Assembly (NCBI RefSeq): GCF_042651485.1
Contig: NZ_JBHSDH010000013.1
Span: 1,798,001 to 1,862,000, forward strand
DNA from: Sphingorhabdus_B arenilitoris
Lineage (GTDB): Bacteria > Pseudomonadota > Alphaproteobacteria > Sphingomonadales > Sphingomonadaceae
Direction: 5' to 3'
DNA: 64,000 nt
In this document: piece after piece, positions 8,544-16,192 of the stretch
Layout of the letters: the number at the start of each line of letters is the position of its first letter
Position numbering within the stretch: position 1 is the first letter of the stretch
Translations under genes and position numbers: made by a program
Notes under the pieces: generated by a model
What the model was told of the DNA's origin: nothing
Seen by the model: only the letters and a program-made list of their open reading frames with translations
The model's database searches: none

Positions 8544-8563
8544 GTGAAGAGCTTAGCGGAGAA

Positions 8564-8593
8564 ATGGACTCTGAAACAAGTTCAGGGTGACGG
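8564..8593 (-). repeat. REP-like palindrome, right flank of GIY-YIG gene A (inverted copy)
   Basis: This is the reverse complement of the element at 8189-8218 with two differences. Read on the + strand both copies keep the same stem (ACTCTGAA/TTCAGGGT), while the 5-base loop is inverted (CTTGT versus ACAAG). It ends 20 bases before the ATA start of the GIY-YIG gene. Confidence 0.85.
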
Positions 8594-8619
8594 TTTATTT
8601 GAAGTTTGTTCTCCCCAAC

Positions 8620-8646
8620 CACGTCATCCCGAACTTGTTTCAGGAC
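8620..8646 (+). repeat. Third, solitary copy of the same palindrome family
   Basis: GTCATCCCGAACTTG followed by TTTCAGGACC matches the core of the two flanking repeats at 8189 and 8564, in the orientation of the left one, but is more diverged. It lies about 30 bases beyond the right flank, making a repeat pair on that side. Confidence 0.7.
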
Positions 8647-8698
8647 CGATAGTGCGGGTTTTCCGGGCTGAGCAGCTGACATCAAAAGGGGCCTAGAT

Positions 8699-9244
8699 TT
8701 GAGCGACGAAAAACTTAGCCAAAGGCATGAAATTGCGATCCAATTCGTGCTTGACGATCACAAGAGAAGAAGGGATGCAATCCATCAAATAAATTTGGAT
8801 CTTGCGAAATGGTTATACGCATCACTACTCACATTGAATACTGGCGCTCTGCTGTCATTGTCCAATAAGCTTGGAGAGCTCTCGCCCACTATATCCGGAA
8901 CAGCAGCTATATTTTTCATCATTGGCTGCCTGAACGCTTTTGCATTGGGTCACAACCAATTATTGAGGGCTAGCCAAGCCTCAAAATTTCTCGACGAATC
9001 CGCCAAAAAAATAGTGTCGGAATTAGTTCCCGGCCCGACTGATGCGGAATTGGAAAAAAAAGTCGAAAAAATGGCAAATGAAATCAGAGCCGGCCGCAAA
9101 TTGCCCGTTATTTTTGGATGGTTATCCGCATTATTTTTTGCGGCTGGTATATTGGTTATTGTATTCGCCACCTCCACGCAGCAAACCAAGGACTTAGACG
9201 GCCCTTTGCATCCGAAAACCCTGGAAGAATTTATCAAGCGGTAG
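8699..9244 (+). CDS. Unknown integral membrane protein with soluble helical segments
   Basis: 181 residues from a TTG start. There are about three hydrophobic stretches (near 38-56, 65-85 and 140-160), with a charged helical stretch between the second and third (DAELEKKVEKMANEIRAGRK). The AT-richer base use compared with neighbouring ruv genes suggests acquisition. I do not recognise the family. It sits in the ruvA-ruvB insert between the repeat-flanked GIY-YIG gene and a ParDE module, so a role in mobile-element biology or defence is possible but has no direct support. Confidence 0.6.
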   Translation: MSDEKLSQRHEIAIQFVLDDHKRRRDAIHQINLDLAKWLYASLLTLNTGALLSLSNKLGELSPTISGTAAIFFIIGCLNAFALGHNQLLRASQASKFLDESAKKIVSELVPGPTDAELEKKVEKMANEIRAGRKLPVIFGWLSALFFAAGILVIVFATSTQQTKDLDGPLHPKTLEEFIKR

Positions 9245-9293
9245 GCAGAGTGGTGCGTTTTCCTACAATATCTATACAATTCCCTAGGATATG

Positions 9294-9303
9294 CTATAAA
9301 TAG
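9294..9303. promoter_or_regulatory. Possible operator/-10 region of the parDE module
   Basis: The palindrome CTATAAATAG contains a TATAAA -10-like hexamer and ends 3 bases before the antitoxin ATG. RHH antitoxins normally repress their own operon through such short palindromes. The position and symmetry fit, but no binding data can be inferred. Confidence 0.35.
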
Positions 9304-9306
9304 GCT

Positions 9307-9558
9307 ATGTCACAGCTAAACATCTCTATCCCGCCTGCCCTGAAAGCGTGGGTTGAATCTCGCGTTGCCGAAGGGCGCTTTTCGTCTGCCAGCGATTATG
9401 TCCGCCATCTGCTCCGCCGTGATCAGGATGAGGCAGCAGAGGAGGCCGAATGGCTGCGCGGCCTGATTCAGGAGGGGCTTGATTCAGGTGTTGTCGACAA
9501 AGACCCCAGAGATGTTATCGAAGATATTATAGCCGAGCGCCACGCCCGGCATGGCTAA
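9307..9558 (+). CDS. parD: ParD-like ribbon-helix-helix antitoxin
   Basis: An 83-residue CopG/ParD-type antitoxin. The N terminus (MSQLNISIPPALKAWVESRV) forms the DNA-binding ribbon and helix, followed by SASDYVRHLLRRDQ. The acidic C-terminal tail would wrap the toxin. Antitoxins of this kind neutralise ParE and repress the operon. The coding end overlaps the toxin start by 8 bases, the usual coupling. Located in the insert between ruvA and ruvB. Confidence 0.85.
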   Translation: MSQLNISIPPALKAWVESRVAEGRFSSASDYVRHLLRRDQDEAAEEAEWLRGLIQEGLDSGVVDKDPRDVIEDIIAERHARHG

Positions 9559-9844
9559 ACTGGTCCTGACGCCAAAAGCCCGCAATGATCTCGCCGCGAT
9601 AGATGAGTGGGGGTATCAGCAGTTCGGATTAAACGTGGCGGACGATTATTCACGCGGTCTAAAACAAGCTTTTGACCAGATCGCTGATTTCCCTAAGTCG
9701 GACGCGGCTGCTTCTGAAATAGGCAAAAACATCCGTTGCCTTACGCATCGCAAGCATCGGATATTCTATTCCTATACCAATGACACCGTTCTGATTGTGC
9801 GCATCGTGCATCATGCTATGGATGCCAAGAGAGCGATGAATTGA
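9551..9844 (+). CDS. parE: ParE/RelE-superfamily toxin
   Basis: 97 residues with the ParE pattern: LVLTPKARNDLAAIDEWG, then FPKSDAAASEIGKNIRCLTH, a basic RKHRIFYSYT strand, and VLIVRIVHHAMDAKRA at the end. ParE toxins poison DNA gyrase, while the related RelE toxins cleave mRNA. The HHAMD-type ending and pairing with a ParD-like antitoxin favour ParE. The start overlaps the antitoxin gene by 8 bases, and ruvB begins one base after the stop codon, so the module may now read into ruvB. Confidence 0.85.
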   Translation: MAKLVLTPKARNDLAAIDEWGYQQFGLNVADDYSRGLKQAFDQIADFPKSDAAASEIGKNIRCLTHRKHRIFYSYTNDTVLIVRIVHHAMDAKRAMN

Positions 9845-9845
9845 T

Positions 9846-10880
9846 ATGGCAACAAACCCTGACCTAACCCCCGCGCGCCAGCCGGACGACCTCGACGCCG
9901 CTTTGCGTCCCAAAAGCCTGTCCGAATTTATTGGGCAGGAGGCGGCGCGGGATAATTTGCGGGTGTTTATTGAGGCTGCGCGGTCGCGGGGTGAGGCGAT
10001 GGATCATGTGCTGTTTTTTGGTCCGCCTGGCCTCGGCAAAACGACGCTGGCGCAGATTGTTGCCAAGGAAATGGGCGTCGGTTTCCGCAGCACATCGGGG
10101 CCGGTGATTGCCAAATCGGGCGATCTGGCCGCGTTGCTCACCAATTTGGAAGAAGGCGATGTCCTGTTCATCGACGAGATCCACAGGCTAAATCCTGTGG
10201 TCGAAGAGATCCTCTATCCGGCGATGGAGGACCGCGCGCTCGACATTATGATCGGCGAGGGGCCAAGCGCCCGTTCTGTCCGCATCGACCTGCCCGCCTT
10301 TACTTTGGTGGGCGCGACGACGCGGCAGGGGCTTTTGACCACGCCGCTGCGCGACCGCTTTGGTATTCCGGTGCGACTCAATTTTTATACGCATGATGAA
10401 CTTGAACTCGTCGTGCGCCGCGCCGCAAGGCTGCTGGGGCTTGAGATTGCGCCCGATGGCGCGCAGGAAATCGCTCGGCGCGCGCGGGGCACGCCGCGGG
10501 TGGCCGGACGGCTGCTGCGCCGGGTGCGGGATTTTGCCAATGTCGCTGGCGATGCCATCGTGACGGCCAAATCGGCTGATGCCGCGCTCACTCGGCTGGA
10601 GATTGACGCGCTGGGGCTCGATGCGATGGACCGGCGGTATTTGATGATGATCGCCGATATCTACAAAGGCGGCCCCGTCGGCGTTGAAACGCTGGCCGCA
10701 GGGCTGTCCGAACCGCGCGATACCATCGAAGAAGTGATCGAGCCCTACCTAATCCAGCTGGGCCTTGTTGCCCGCACCGCGCGGGGCCGCGCGCTCAATG
10801 ACCGGGCGTGGAAGCATCTGGGGCTCAACCCGCCCGCGAGCGCCCAACCCATCGCCGATCTATTCGGTGAGGGAAAATAG
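9846..10880 (+). CDS. ruvB: Holliday junction branch migration ATPase RuvB
   Basis: A full-length 344-residue AAA+ helicase: RPKSLSEFIGQEAARDNLRV at the N terminus, Walker A FFGPPGLGKTT near residue 60, Walker B LFIDEIHRL, sensor GATTRQGLLTTPLRDRFG, and a C-terminal winged helix (RTARGRALNDRAWKHLGL). It drives branch migration with RuvA. Its ATG follows the ParE stop with one intervening base. The ruvAB pair is thus split by about 1.7 kb, and ruvB may depend on a promoter in the insert. Confidence 0.95.
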   Translation: MATNPDLTPARQPDDLDAALRPKSLSEFIGQEAARDNLRVFIEAARSRGEAMDHVLFFGPPGLGKTTLAQIVAKEMGVGFRSTSGPVIAKSGDLAALLTNLEEGDVLFIDEIHRLNPVVEEILYPAMEDRALDIMIGEGPSARSVRIDLPAFTLVGATTRQGLLTTPLRDRFGIPVRLNFYTHDELELVVRRAARLLGLEIAPDGAQEIARRARGTPRVAGRLLRRVRDFANVAGDAIVTAKSADAALTRLEIDALGLDAMDRRYLMMIADIYKGGPVGVETLAAGLSEPRDTIEEVIEPYLIQLGLVARTARGRALNDRAWKHLGLNPPASAQPIADLFGEGK

Positions 10881-11008
10881 CGCCTCCACAGGCCGATCAA
10901 ACGCTTCGGTCATTTTGCGACCATTGCGAAACAAACTGCGACGAAATGAGTGATAATGTCACATTCCCCCTTTCGCCGTCTGCGCCGAACCGATAAGCCT
11001 GTGGGCCA

Positions 11009-11482
11009 ATGACAGCGAGCCGCAGCCCTCACCTCCCCTATCAAGGCCATTTTGACGGCACAGAGCATAAATTTGCCGTGCGGGTTTATTTTGAGGACAC
11101 CGATTTTTCCGGGGTTGTCTATCATGCCCGCTACCTGCATTTTATGGAGCGGGCGCGGTCGGATATGCTGGCACGGGCGGGGATTGATCAGCGCGCGGCG
11201 CATGAGGCGGGCGAGGGCGCTTATGCCGTTACGGCGATGGATTTGAAATTCCGGCGTGCGGCGCATTTTGACGACGCGCTGCTCTTGACCAGTACGGTGG
11301 AGCGCATTGGCGGGGCCAGCGTTGATATCCATCAAACCATCACCCGCGATGCAGAGATTATCGTAACCGCCAAAGTCACCGCCGCTTTTGTTAGCCCGCA
11401 AGGCCGCGCACGGCGGCAACCAAAGCAATGGGTTGCGGCCTTTGAAAAGATTTTGCACAAGGGCGGGGCTTCCCTCCCATGA
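11009..11482 (+). CDS. ybgC: Tol-Pal-associated acyl-CoA thioesterase YbgC
   Basis: 157 residues of the hot-dog fold: the YFEDTDFSGVVYHARYLHFMERARSD region holds the catalytic aspartate motif of the 4-hydroxybenzoyl-CoA thioesterase/YbgC family. Family members hydrolyse short acyl-CoAs or act on acyl carrier protein. As in most proteobacteria it heads the tol-pal operon, 25 bases before tolQ. Confidence 0.9.
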   Translation: MTASRSPHLPYQGHFDGTEHKFAVRVYFEDTDFSGVVYHARYLHFMERARSDMLARAGIDQRAAHEAGEGAYAVTAMDLKFRRAAHFDDALLLTSTVERIGGASVDIHQTITRDAEIIVTAKVTAAFVSPQGRARRQPKQWVAAFEKILHKGGASLP

Positions 11483-11507
11483 AACAGCCACAGGATAAAT
11501 ATATCAT

Positions 11508-12215
11508 ATGTTATTGTTAACCGCCGCTGCCGCCAGCGCCGAAAGCGCGGCCAATTTCAATCCGCTGCAACTATTCCTCGACGCCGACCTGGTGGTGAAG
11601 GCCGTGATTATTGGCCTGATCATCGCCAGTATCTGGGTATGGACGATCATCGTCGCCTTCATAATGAAAATGGGCAAGATCAACAAACAAACCGAAAAAT
11701 TCGAACGTGATTTTTGGAAATCAAACGATATTGACGGATTCCACAATGACCGGGGCAAAAGCGAATTGCCGATTGCCCGGGTGTTTGCAGCGGGCGTGGC
11801 CGAATGGCGGCGCTCGACAAATGGCAAAGTGATTGACCGCGATGGCACGCGCGAACGGCTGGCCACTGCCATGGATGCGACCATTGCGGCGGAATGCGAC
11901 AAGCTGGCCAATCGGCTCAACTTTCTGGCAACCACAGGTTCGGTTGCGCCCTTCATCGGCCTGTTCGGCACAGTGTGGGGTATCATGCGCAGCTTTGCGG
12001 CAATTGCGGCGGAGCAAAATAGCTCGCTCGCCGTTGTCGCACCGGGGATTGCCGAGGCTTTATTTGCGACCGCGATCGGGCTTTTTGCGGCCATTCCGGC
12101 GGTCATCGCCTATAACCGTTTTTCGCACCGGCTGAATCAGCATGAGGCGCGGCTTGGCCGTTTCGCCGACGGGTTCCACGGCACATTGTCGCGCGAGCTG
12201 GAGCGGGAGGCTTAA
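11508..12215 (+). CDS. tolQ: Tol-Pal system proton channel subunit TolQ
   Basis: 235 residues with three transmembrane helices: one near residues 30-55 (VVKAVIIGLIIASIWVWTIIV) and two in the MotA/TolQ/ExbB domain (TTGSVAPFIGLFGTVWGIM and LFATAIGLFAAIPAVIAYN). With TolR it forms the proton-driven stator that energises TolA during envelope constriction. It ends 3 bases before tolR. Confidence 0.95.
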   Translation: MLLLTAAAASAESAANFNPLQLFLDADLVVKAVIIGLIIASIWVWTIIVAFIMKMGKINKQTEKFERDFWKSNDIDGFHNDRGKSELPIARVFAAGVAEWRRSTNGKVIDRDGTRERLATAMDATIAAECDKLANRLNFLATTGSVAPFIGLFGTVWGIMRSFAAIAAEQNSSLAVVAPGIAEALFATAIGLFAAIPAVIAYNRFSHRLNQHEARLGRFADGFHGTLSRELEREA

Positions 12216-12218
12216 CCC

Positions 12219-12704
12219 ATGGCGATGAATATATCTTCATCCGGGGGACGCGGGCGGCGCGGGCGCAGGGGCGGCGCAAACCGTGCGCCCATGGCCGAGA
12301 TTAACGTCACCCCCTTTGTTGACGTGATGCTCGTGCTGCTGATTATCTTCATGGTCACCGCGCCGCTGCTGGTATCGGGCGTGCCGGTTGATTTGCCCGA
12401 CAGCAGGGCCAATGCATTGGACCAACAAAAGGACCCGGTTGAGGTCAGCATCGACCGCGAGGGCGCGTTTTTCGTCGATGGCAACGCGGTGGCACCTGCC
12501 GATTTGGGCGCGGCCTTTGACCAAATTGCGGTCGGGCAAAGCGCCGATAATCCCCGGCAAATCACCGTGCGCGCGGATAAGGAAATCAGCTATGGCCGGA
12601 TCATGATGGTTATGGGGGAATTAAACCGGGCGGGGCTGAATAGCGTCAACCTGGTCACCAACACCGCCGCTACAGTCACCGCAGGTTCATCTGGAACGGA
12701 ATAG
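12219..12704 (+). CDS. tolR: Tol-Pal system stator subunit TolR
   Basis: 161 residues of the ExbD/TolR family: an Arg/Gly-rich cytoplasmic N terminus (GGRGRRGRRGG), EINVTPFVDVMLVLLIIFMV holding the membrane aspartate needed for proton use, and a periplasmic domain. Between tolQ and tolA with only 3 bases to each. Confidence 0.95.
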   Translation: MAMNISSSGGRGRRGRRGGANRAPMAEINVTPFVDVMLVLLIIFMVTAPLLVSGVPVDLPDSRANALDQQKDPVEVSIDREGAFFVDGNAVAPADLGAAFDQIAVGQSADNPRQITVRADKEISYGRIMMVMGELNRAGLNSVNLVTNTAATVTAGSSGTE

Positions 12705-12707
12705 CCC

Positions 12708-13604
12708 ATGAGGATGGACCGCATAGAACAAACCGGTCTCGCTACGGCGGTACTCATTCATGGCTTGCTGGCGCTTGCCATATGGTTTGCCATGCAAAAT
12801 GCACCGAAAGAAGCGGTGAAGCCGCAGCCGAGTATTAACGTATCGCTCGTCGGCGAAATCGCTCCGGTGTCGTCCGCGCCCGACGCGATACAAGAAGAGC
12901 CTGCCCCTTCTTCGCTGGCAGACGCGCCCGCTCGTCTATCCGATCCAGCGCCAGAAGCGCCGACGGTCACGCCGACACCGGTGCCGCAAGTGACGCCGAC
13001 ACCGGTTCGCAAAATAACGCCAACCCCGCCCAAAACGCCGCCAAAGACGGTTCCAGTTCAAAAGACCGCACCGCCCAAAACTACCCCCAAAGCAACGCCC
13101 AAAGCTACTCCGAAATCAACACCGAAGGCGGCGGCTAAAACTAGCCCACCAAAAACCGCAACGAAGAAATCTGGTGGCTTTGGTAAAGGATTTGAACAAA
13201 CCATCGCGGGCATAGGCGGCAGCTCTAGCAGCAGCGCCAGCGCAGCGTCGGGCGCGGGCAAAGCGTCGGGCACTCCGGCGGCCAAGTCAGGCGCGGAAGT
13301 GCGCCAATCGGTCACCGCCGCATTGGGATCGCAAATCAAACCCTTTCTTAACAAATGTGTGCCTAACTCGCCGGAGATTAACCGCCTGATTTTCCCAGTC
13401 ACGGTCAGTCTGGACAGCAGTGGCCGAGCGACAGGCACCAATATCGGTAGCCCGTCTGGCGTCACCGACACCAACCGGCCGCAAGTGTCGCCGGTCAAAG
13501 ATTGCATATCCAAAGCGATCAATGCCGCATCGCCCTTTCGCGGCCTTGATCCTGATTATCATGATGTATGGAAATCCCATTCCATGCGTATCAAGCCCTC
13601 TTAA
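12708..13604 (+). CDS. tolA: TolA-like energy transducer with Pro/Thr/Lys-rich linker
   Basis: 298 residues: one N-terminal transmembrane helix (AVLIHGLLALAIWFAMQ), a long low-complexity linker (about residues 60-155) built of TPTP and PKATPK-type repeats, and a C-terminal TonB/TolA-like domain. TolA links the TolQR motor to TolB and Pal across the periplasm. The linker is proline-threonine-lysine rich rather than the alanine-rich coiled helix of E. coli TolA, more like TonB. The assignment rests mainly on operon position. Confidence 0.85.
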   Translation: MRMDRIEQTGLATAVLIHGLLALAIWFAMQNAPKEAVKPQPSINVSLVGEIAPVSSAPDAIQEEPAPSSLADAPARLSDPAPEAPTVTPTPVPQVTPTPVRKITPTPPKTPPKTVPVQKTAPPKTTPKATPKATPKSTPKAAAKTSPPKTATKKSGGFGKGFEQTIAGIGGSSSSSASAASGAGKASGTPAAKSGAEVRQSVTAALGSQIKPFLNKCVPNSPEINRLIFPVTVSLDSSGRATGTNIGSPSGVTDTNRPQVSPVKDCISKAINAASPFRGLDPDYHDVWKSHSMRIKPS

Positions 13605-13635
13605 CCTTCCGATGACGGAAACAGGAAATATGACT

Positions 13636-15024
13636 ATGTTTGACAGAATGAAAATCGCACTACCGGCAAAGACATTTGCTGGTTTATACGCCATTATTTT
13701 CTGCCTGACCGCGCCTGCGTTGGCGCAAAATAATGCGCCTGCAGCAGCAGCCCCGCCGCCCGCCGACGATGAGCCTGAATTGGTCGAATTCGAAACCGCA
13801 AAAGCGCGCAGCGTCGCGGTGCCCAGCTTTGTCGCGCCATCGCCTGTCAATACGCCGGCGGGCAATAGCGCGAATTTGGGCCGTCAAATTGCCGAAGTTA
13901 TATCATCCAATCTGCGGGCCAGCGGCCTGTTCGAACCCATCGGGCCTGCGGGCGTTCGCGCAATATCGCTCGCGGAGGTAACCGCGCCGCAATATAGCTA
14001 TTGGAAAGGGCGCAATGCGTCTTTGCTGATCGAAGGTTTTGTGCGCGTTGGTGCCGACGGCAATCTGACCGTCGGATGCTATCTCTATGATGTCACCTTT
14101 GGCAGCGAAACGACGCGGCTTGGCTTTGTCGTTAGCCCCGGCGATTGGCGCCGCGCCGCGCATAAATGCGCCGATGCCTTTTATTCCAAAGTCACTGGCG
14201 AAAAACCATTTTTCGACAGCCGCATCGCTTATATCGCGGAAAGCGGGCCAAAGGGGAACCGGGTCAAACGGCTGGCCATTATGGATAGCGACGGGGCCAA
14301 TCACAAATTTATCACCAGCGGACAATCGACCGCGCTGACCCCGCGTTATTCGCCCAATTACCGGTCGATCCTCTATCTCAGCTATACTGACGGTAACCCG
14401 CGCATCTATGTCTATGATGTCGATAGCGGGCGGCAGCGATTGATTACGCAAAGCTCCAACCCGACCTTTGCCCCGCGCTGGTCCCCCGATGGGCAGACGA
14501 TCCTCTATTCAATGGCGATAGCGGGCAATACCGATATCTATAAAATCTCCGTCAATGGCGGCGAACCGGTGCGGTTAACCAATGCGCCGGGCATTGATGT
14601 CGGCGGCAGCTTTTCCCCTGATGGGCGGCAAATTGTGTTTGAAAGCGACCGTTCGGGCAGCCAGCAGCTATATGTTATGAATGCCGACGGATCGAATCAG
14701 CGCCGAATCAGTTTTGAAGGCGGCCGTTTCGCTACACCCGAATGGAGCCCGCGCGGCGATTTAATCGCCTTTACCCGCATCGCTGGCGATTTTCGCATTG
14801 GCACGATGCGCCCCGACGGTTCAGGTATGCGCCTTTTGACCAATAGCTGGCAGGACGAAGCGCCGACATGGGCACCGAATGGCCGGGTCATCCAATTCTT
14901 TCGTACGGCAAAGAATAGTGGTAAAACAGGCATATGGCAGGTGGACCTGACCGGACAAAATGAACGGCAATTGCCGACTCCGGTTGACGGGTCCGACCCG
15001 GCATGGGGGCCAGTATTGCCCTGA
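13636..15024 (+). CDS. tolB: Tol-Pal system beta-propeller protein TolB
   Basis: About 462 residues: a signal peptide ending in APALAQ, an N-terminal D1 domain, and a six-bladed propeller with repeated WSPDG/SPDG-type turns (APRWSPDGQTILYSM, GGSFSPDGRQIVFES, TPEWSPRGDLIAFT). Periplasmic; it relays between TolA and Pal. The frame stays open back into tolA, but the true start is one of the ATGs at 13630 or 13636. The latter lies 9 bases after AGGA and is used here. Confidence 0.92.
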   Translation: MFDRMKIALPAKTFAGLYAIIFCLTAPALAQNNAPAAAAPPPADDEPELVEFETAKARSVAVPSFVAPSPVNTPAGNSANLGRQIAEVISSNLRASGLFEPIGPAGVRAISLAEVTAPQYSYWKGRNASLLIEGFVRVGADGNLTVGCYLYDVTFGSETTRLGFVVSPGDWRRAAHKCADAFYSKVTGEKPFFDSRIAYIAESGPKGNRVKRLAIMDSDGANHKFITSGQSTALTPRYSPNYRSILYLSYTDGNPRIYVYDVDSGRQRLITQSSNPTFAPRWSPDGQTILYSMAIAGNTDIYKISVNGGEPVRLTNAPGIDVGGSFSPDGRQIVFESDRSGSQQLYVMNADGSNQRRISFEGGRFATPEWSPRGDLIAFTRIAGDFRIGTMRPDGSGMRLLTNSWQDEAPTWAPNGRVIQFFRTAKNSGKTGIWQVDLTGQNERQLPTPVDGSDPAWGPVLP

Positions 15025-15108
15025 TTAAGGGCGGCATAAGCTTCTACGCAACCCAAATCGGGGGGCGGAGTATAGAATGGGGAAGTATATATTAAGGAGA
15101 AGGCTAAG

Positions 15109-15642
15109 ATGGTAAAAATGACCCAAAAAACCCGGTTAATCGGCCTATTGCTGGTATCCAGCGCGCTGGTTTCCGCTTGCGGTAAAAAGAATATCGAAGA
15201 TCTTCCGCCCACCGCATCAGGGACCGATGATGGCGGATTTAATAACGGCAATAATGGCACGATCCAAAATGCAGTTGTACCAGGCAGTCAGGAAGATTTC
15301 GTCGCGTCGGTTTCCAGCGACCGTATCTTCTTTGACACCGATCGTTTCAATATCGACACCCAGGATCAAATCGCGCTGCAAAGTCAGGCGCAATGGCTGG
15401 CCCGTTATCCGCAGGCACAGGTGACGATCGAAGGCCATGCCGATGAACGCGGCACACGGGATTATAACCTGGCGCTTGGCGAGCGCCGCGCCAATGCCGC
15501 GAAAAACTATCTGGCGTCATTGGGCGTCAATCCCGCGCGTATCCGCACCGTCAGCTACGGCAAGGAACGGCCAGATGCGTTGGGATCGAACGAACAAGCA
15601 TGGGCGCAAAACCGCCGGGCCGTTTCGGTTATCATCCGCTAA
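15109..15642 (+). CDS. pal: Peptidoglycan-associated lipoprotein Pal
   Basis: 177 residues with a lipobox (LVSAC, cysteine near residue 24), an Asn/Gly-rich spacer, and an OmpA-like domain (TIEGHADERGTRDYNLALGERRAN and VSYGKERPD). It is an outer-membrane lipoprotein that grips peptidoglycan and completes Tol-Pal. A GGAGAAGG site precedes the ATG. The cpoB/ybgF gene that often follows pal is not present here. Confidence 0.95.
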   Translation: MVKMTQKTRLIGLLLVSSALVSACGKKNIEDLPPTASGTDDGGFNNGNNGTIQNAVVPGSQEDFVASVSSDRIFFDTDRFNIDTQDQIALQSQAQWLARYPQAQVTIEGHADERGTRDYNLALGERRANAAKNYLASLGVNPARIRTVSYGKERPDALGSNEQAWAQNRRAVSVIIR

Positions 15643-15654
15643 GGCCAAATTTGT

Positions 15655-15691
15655 TTGCGGGCGTGTGCGGCGCCAGTTGCCGCGCCCGCAA
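15655..15691. terminator. Stem-loop between convergent pal and lipoprotein genes
   Basis: TTGCGGGCG (15655-15663) pairs perfectly with CGCCCGCAA (15683-15691), and an inner CGGC/GCCG stem extends it. There is no long T-run, but the position between two convergent stop codons suggests a shared terminator. Confidence 0.5.
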
Positions 15692-15699
15692 TGCTCCGG

Positions 15700-16140
15700 T
15701 CAACCGCCGTTGGTATCGGCTTTGCGATAGGGGACAAAGGCACCGAAACGGCATATCGGTCCCGGGATATTGCTAAACCGGTCCACCATCTGGAACGTAT
15801 CTCCCTTGCAATAGTTACCGGCAAAGGTGCGGATGACCATGATGTCGTCCTCATCGCCCAACCCGCGGCAGGCATAATCCAGCTGCGTTTTATAAACCAG
15901 CCCGCGGCCCGCCCTATAGAGCAATATATCATCGCTGATCCGCTCCATATTGAGCCGCGCCCCGTCGGTGAGGCAGGTTTGCGGCTTGCCAGCAACTTTC
16001 CCGGCAAGCGCCTTATCCAGCCGCTCACTTTGTTTGACGGTCAGGGGTGCGGGCGTGCTGTCAACATTGGCCGCCGAACAAGAGGCCAAAGCAACGGCGG
16101 CGAGCGGGGCAATAAACGCGAAACGATAAGTCATGGTCAT
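15700..16140 (-). CDS. Conserved hypothetical lipoprotein
   Basis: 146 residues with a bacterial lipobox near residue 20 (ALASCS). The mature part contains three spaced cysteines (QTCLTDG, YACRGLG, NYCKGD) and a fourth at PICRFG, suggesting disulfides in the periplasm. I recognise no catalytic motif. It is a single gene convergent with pal. A start at the second methionine (16134) is equally good. Confidence 0.7.
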   Translation of the reverse strand: MTMTYRFAFIAPLAAVALASCSAANVDSTPAPLTVKQSERLDKALAGKVAGKPQTCLTDGARLNMERISDDILLYRAGRGLVYKTQLDYACRGLGDEDDIMVIRTFAGNYCKGDTFQMVDRFSNIPGPICRFGAFVPYRKADTNGG

Positions 16141-16192
16141 TCTCCTTATTCCCCCCTCAGCATCTACGTTATGTATAGCCTAAATCCTGCGC

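Noticed and set aside
8163..8696. 177-codon + strand ORF after ruvA
   Set aside because: It runs antisense through the GIY-YIG gene and all three palindromes, starts inside ruvA, and shows no motif.
13420..13635. 5' extension of tolB overlapping tolA
   Set aside because: The extra residues have no signal-peptide logic; the ATGs at 13630/13636 follow AGGA and start a proper signal peptide.
15642..15700. A cpoB/ybgF gene expected after pal
   Set aside because: There is no space and no TPR-type ORF; the next gene is a convergent lipoprotein.
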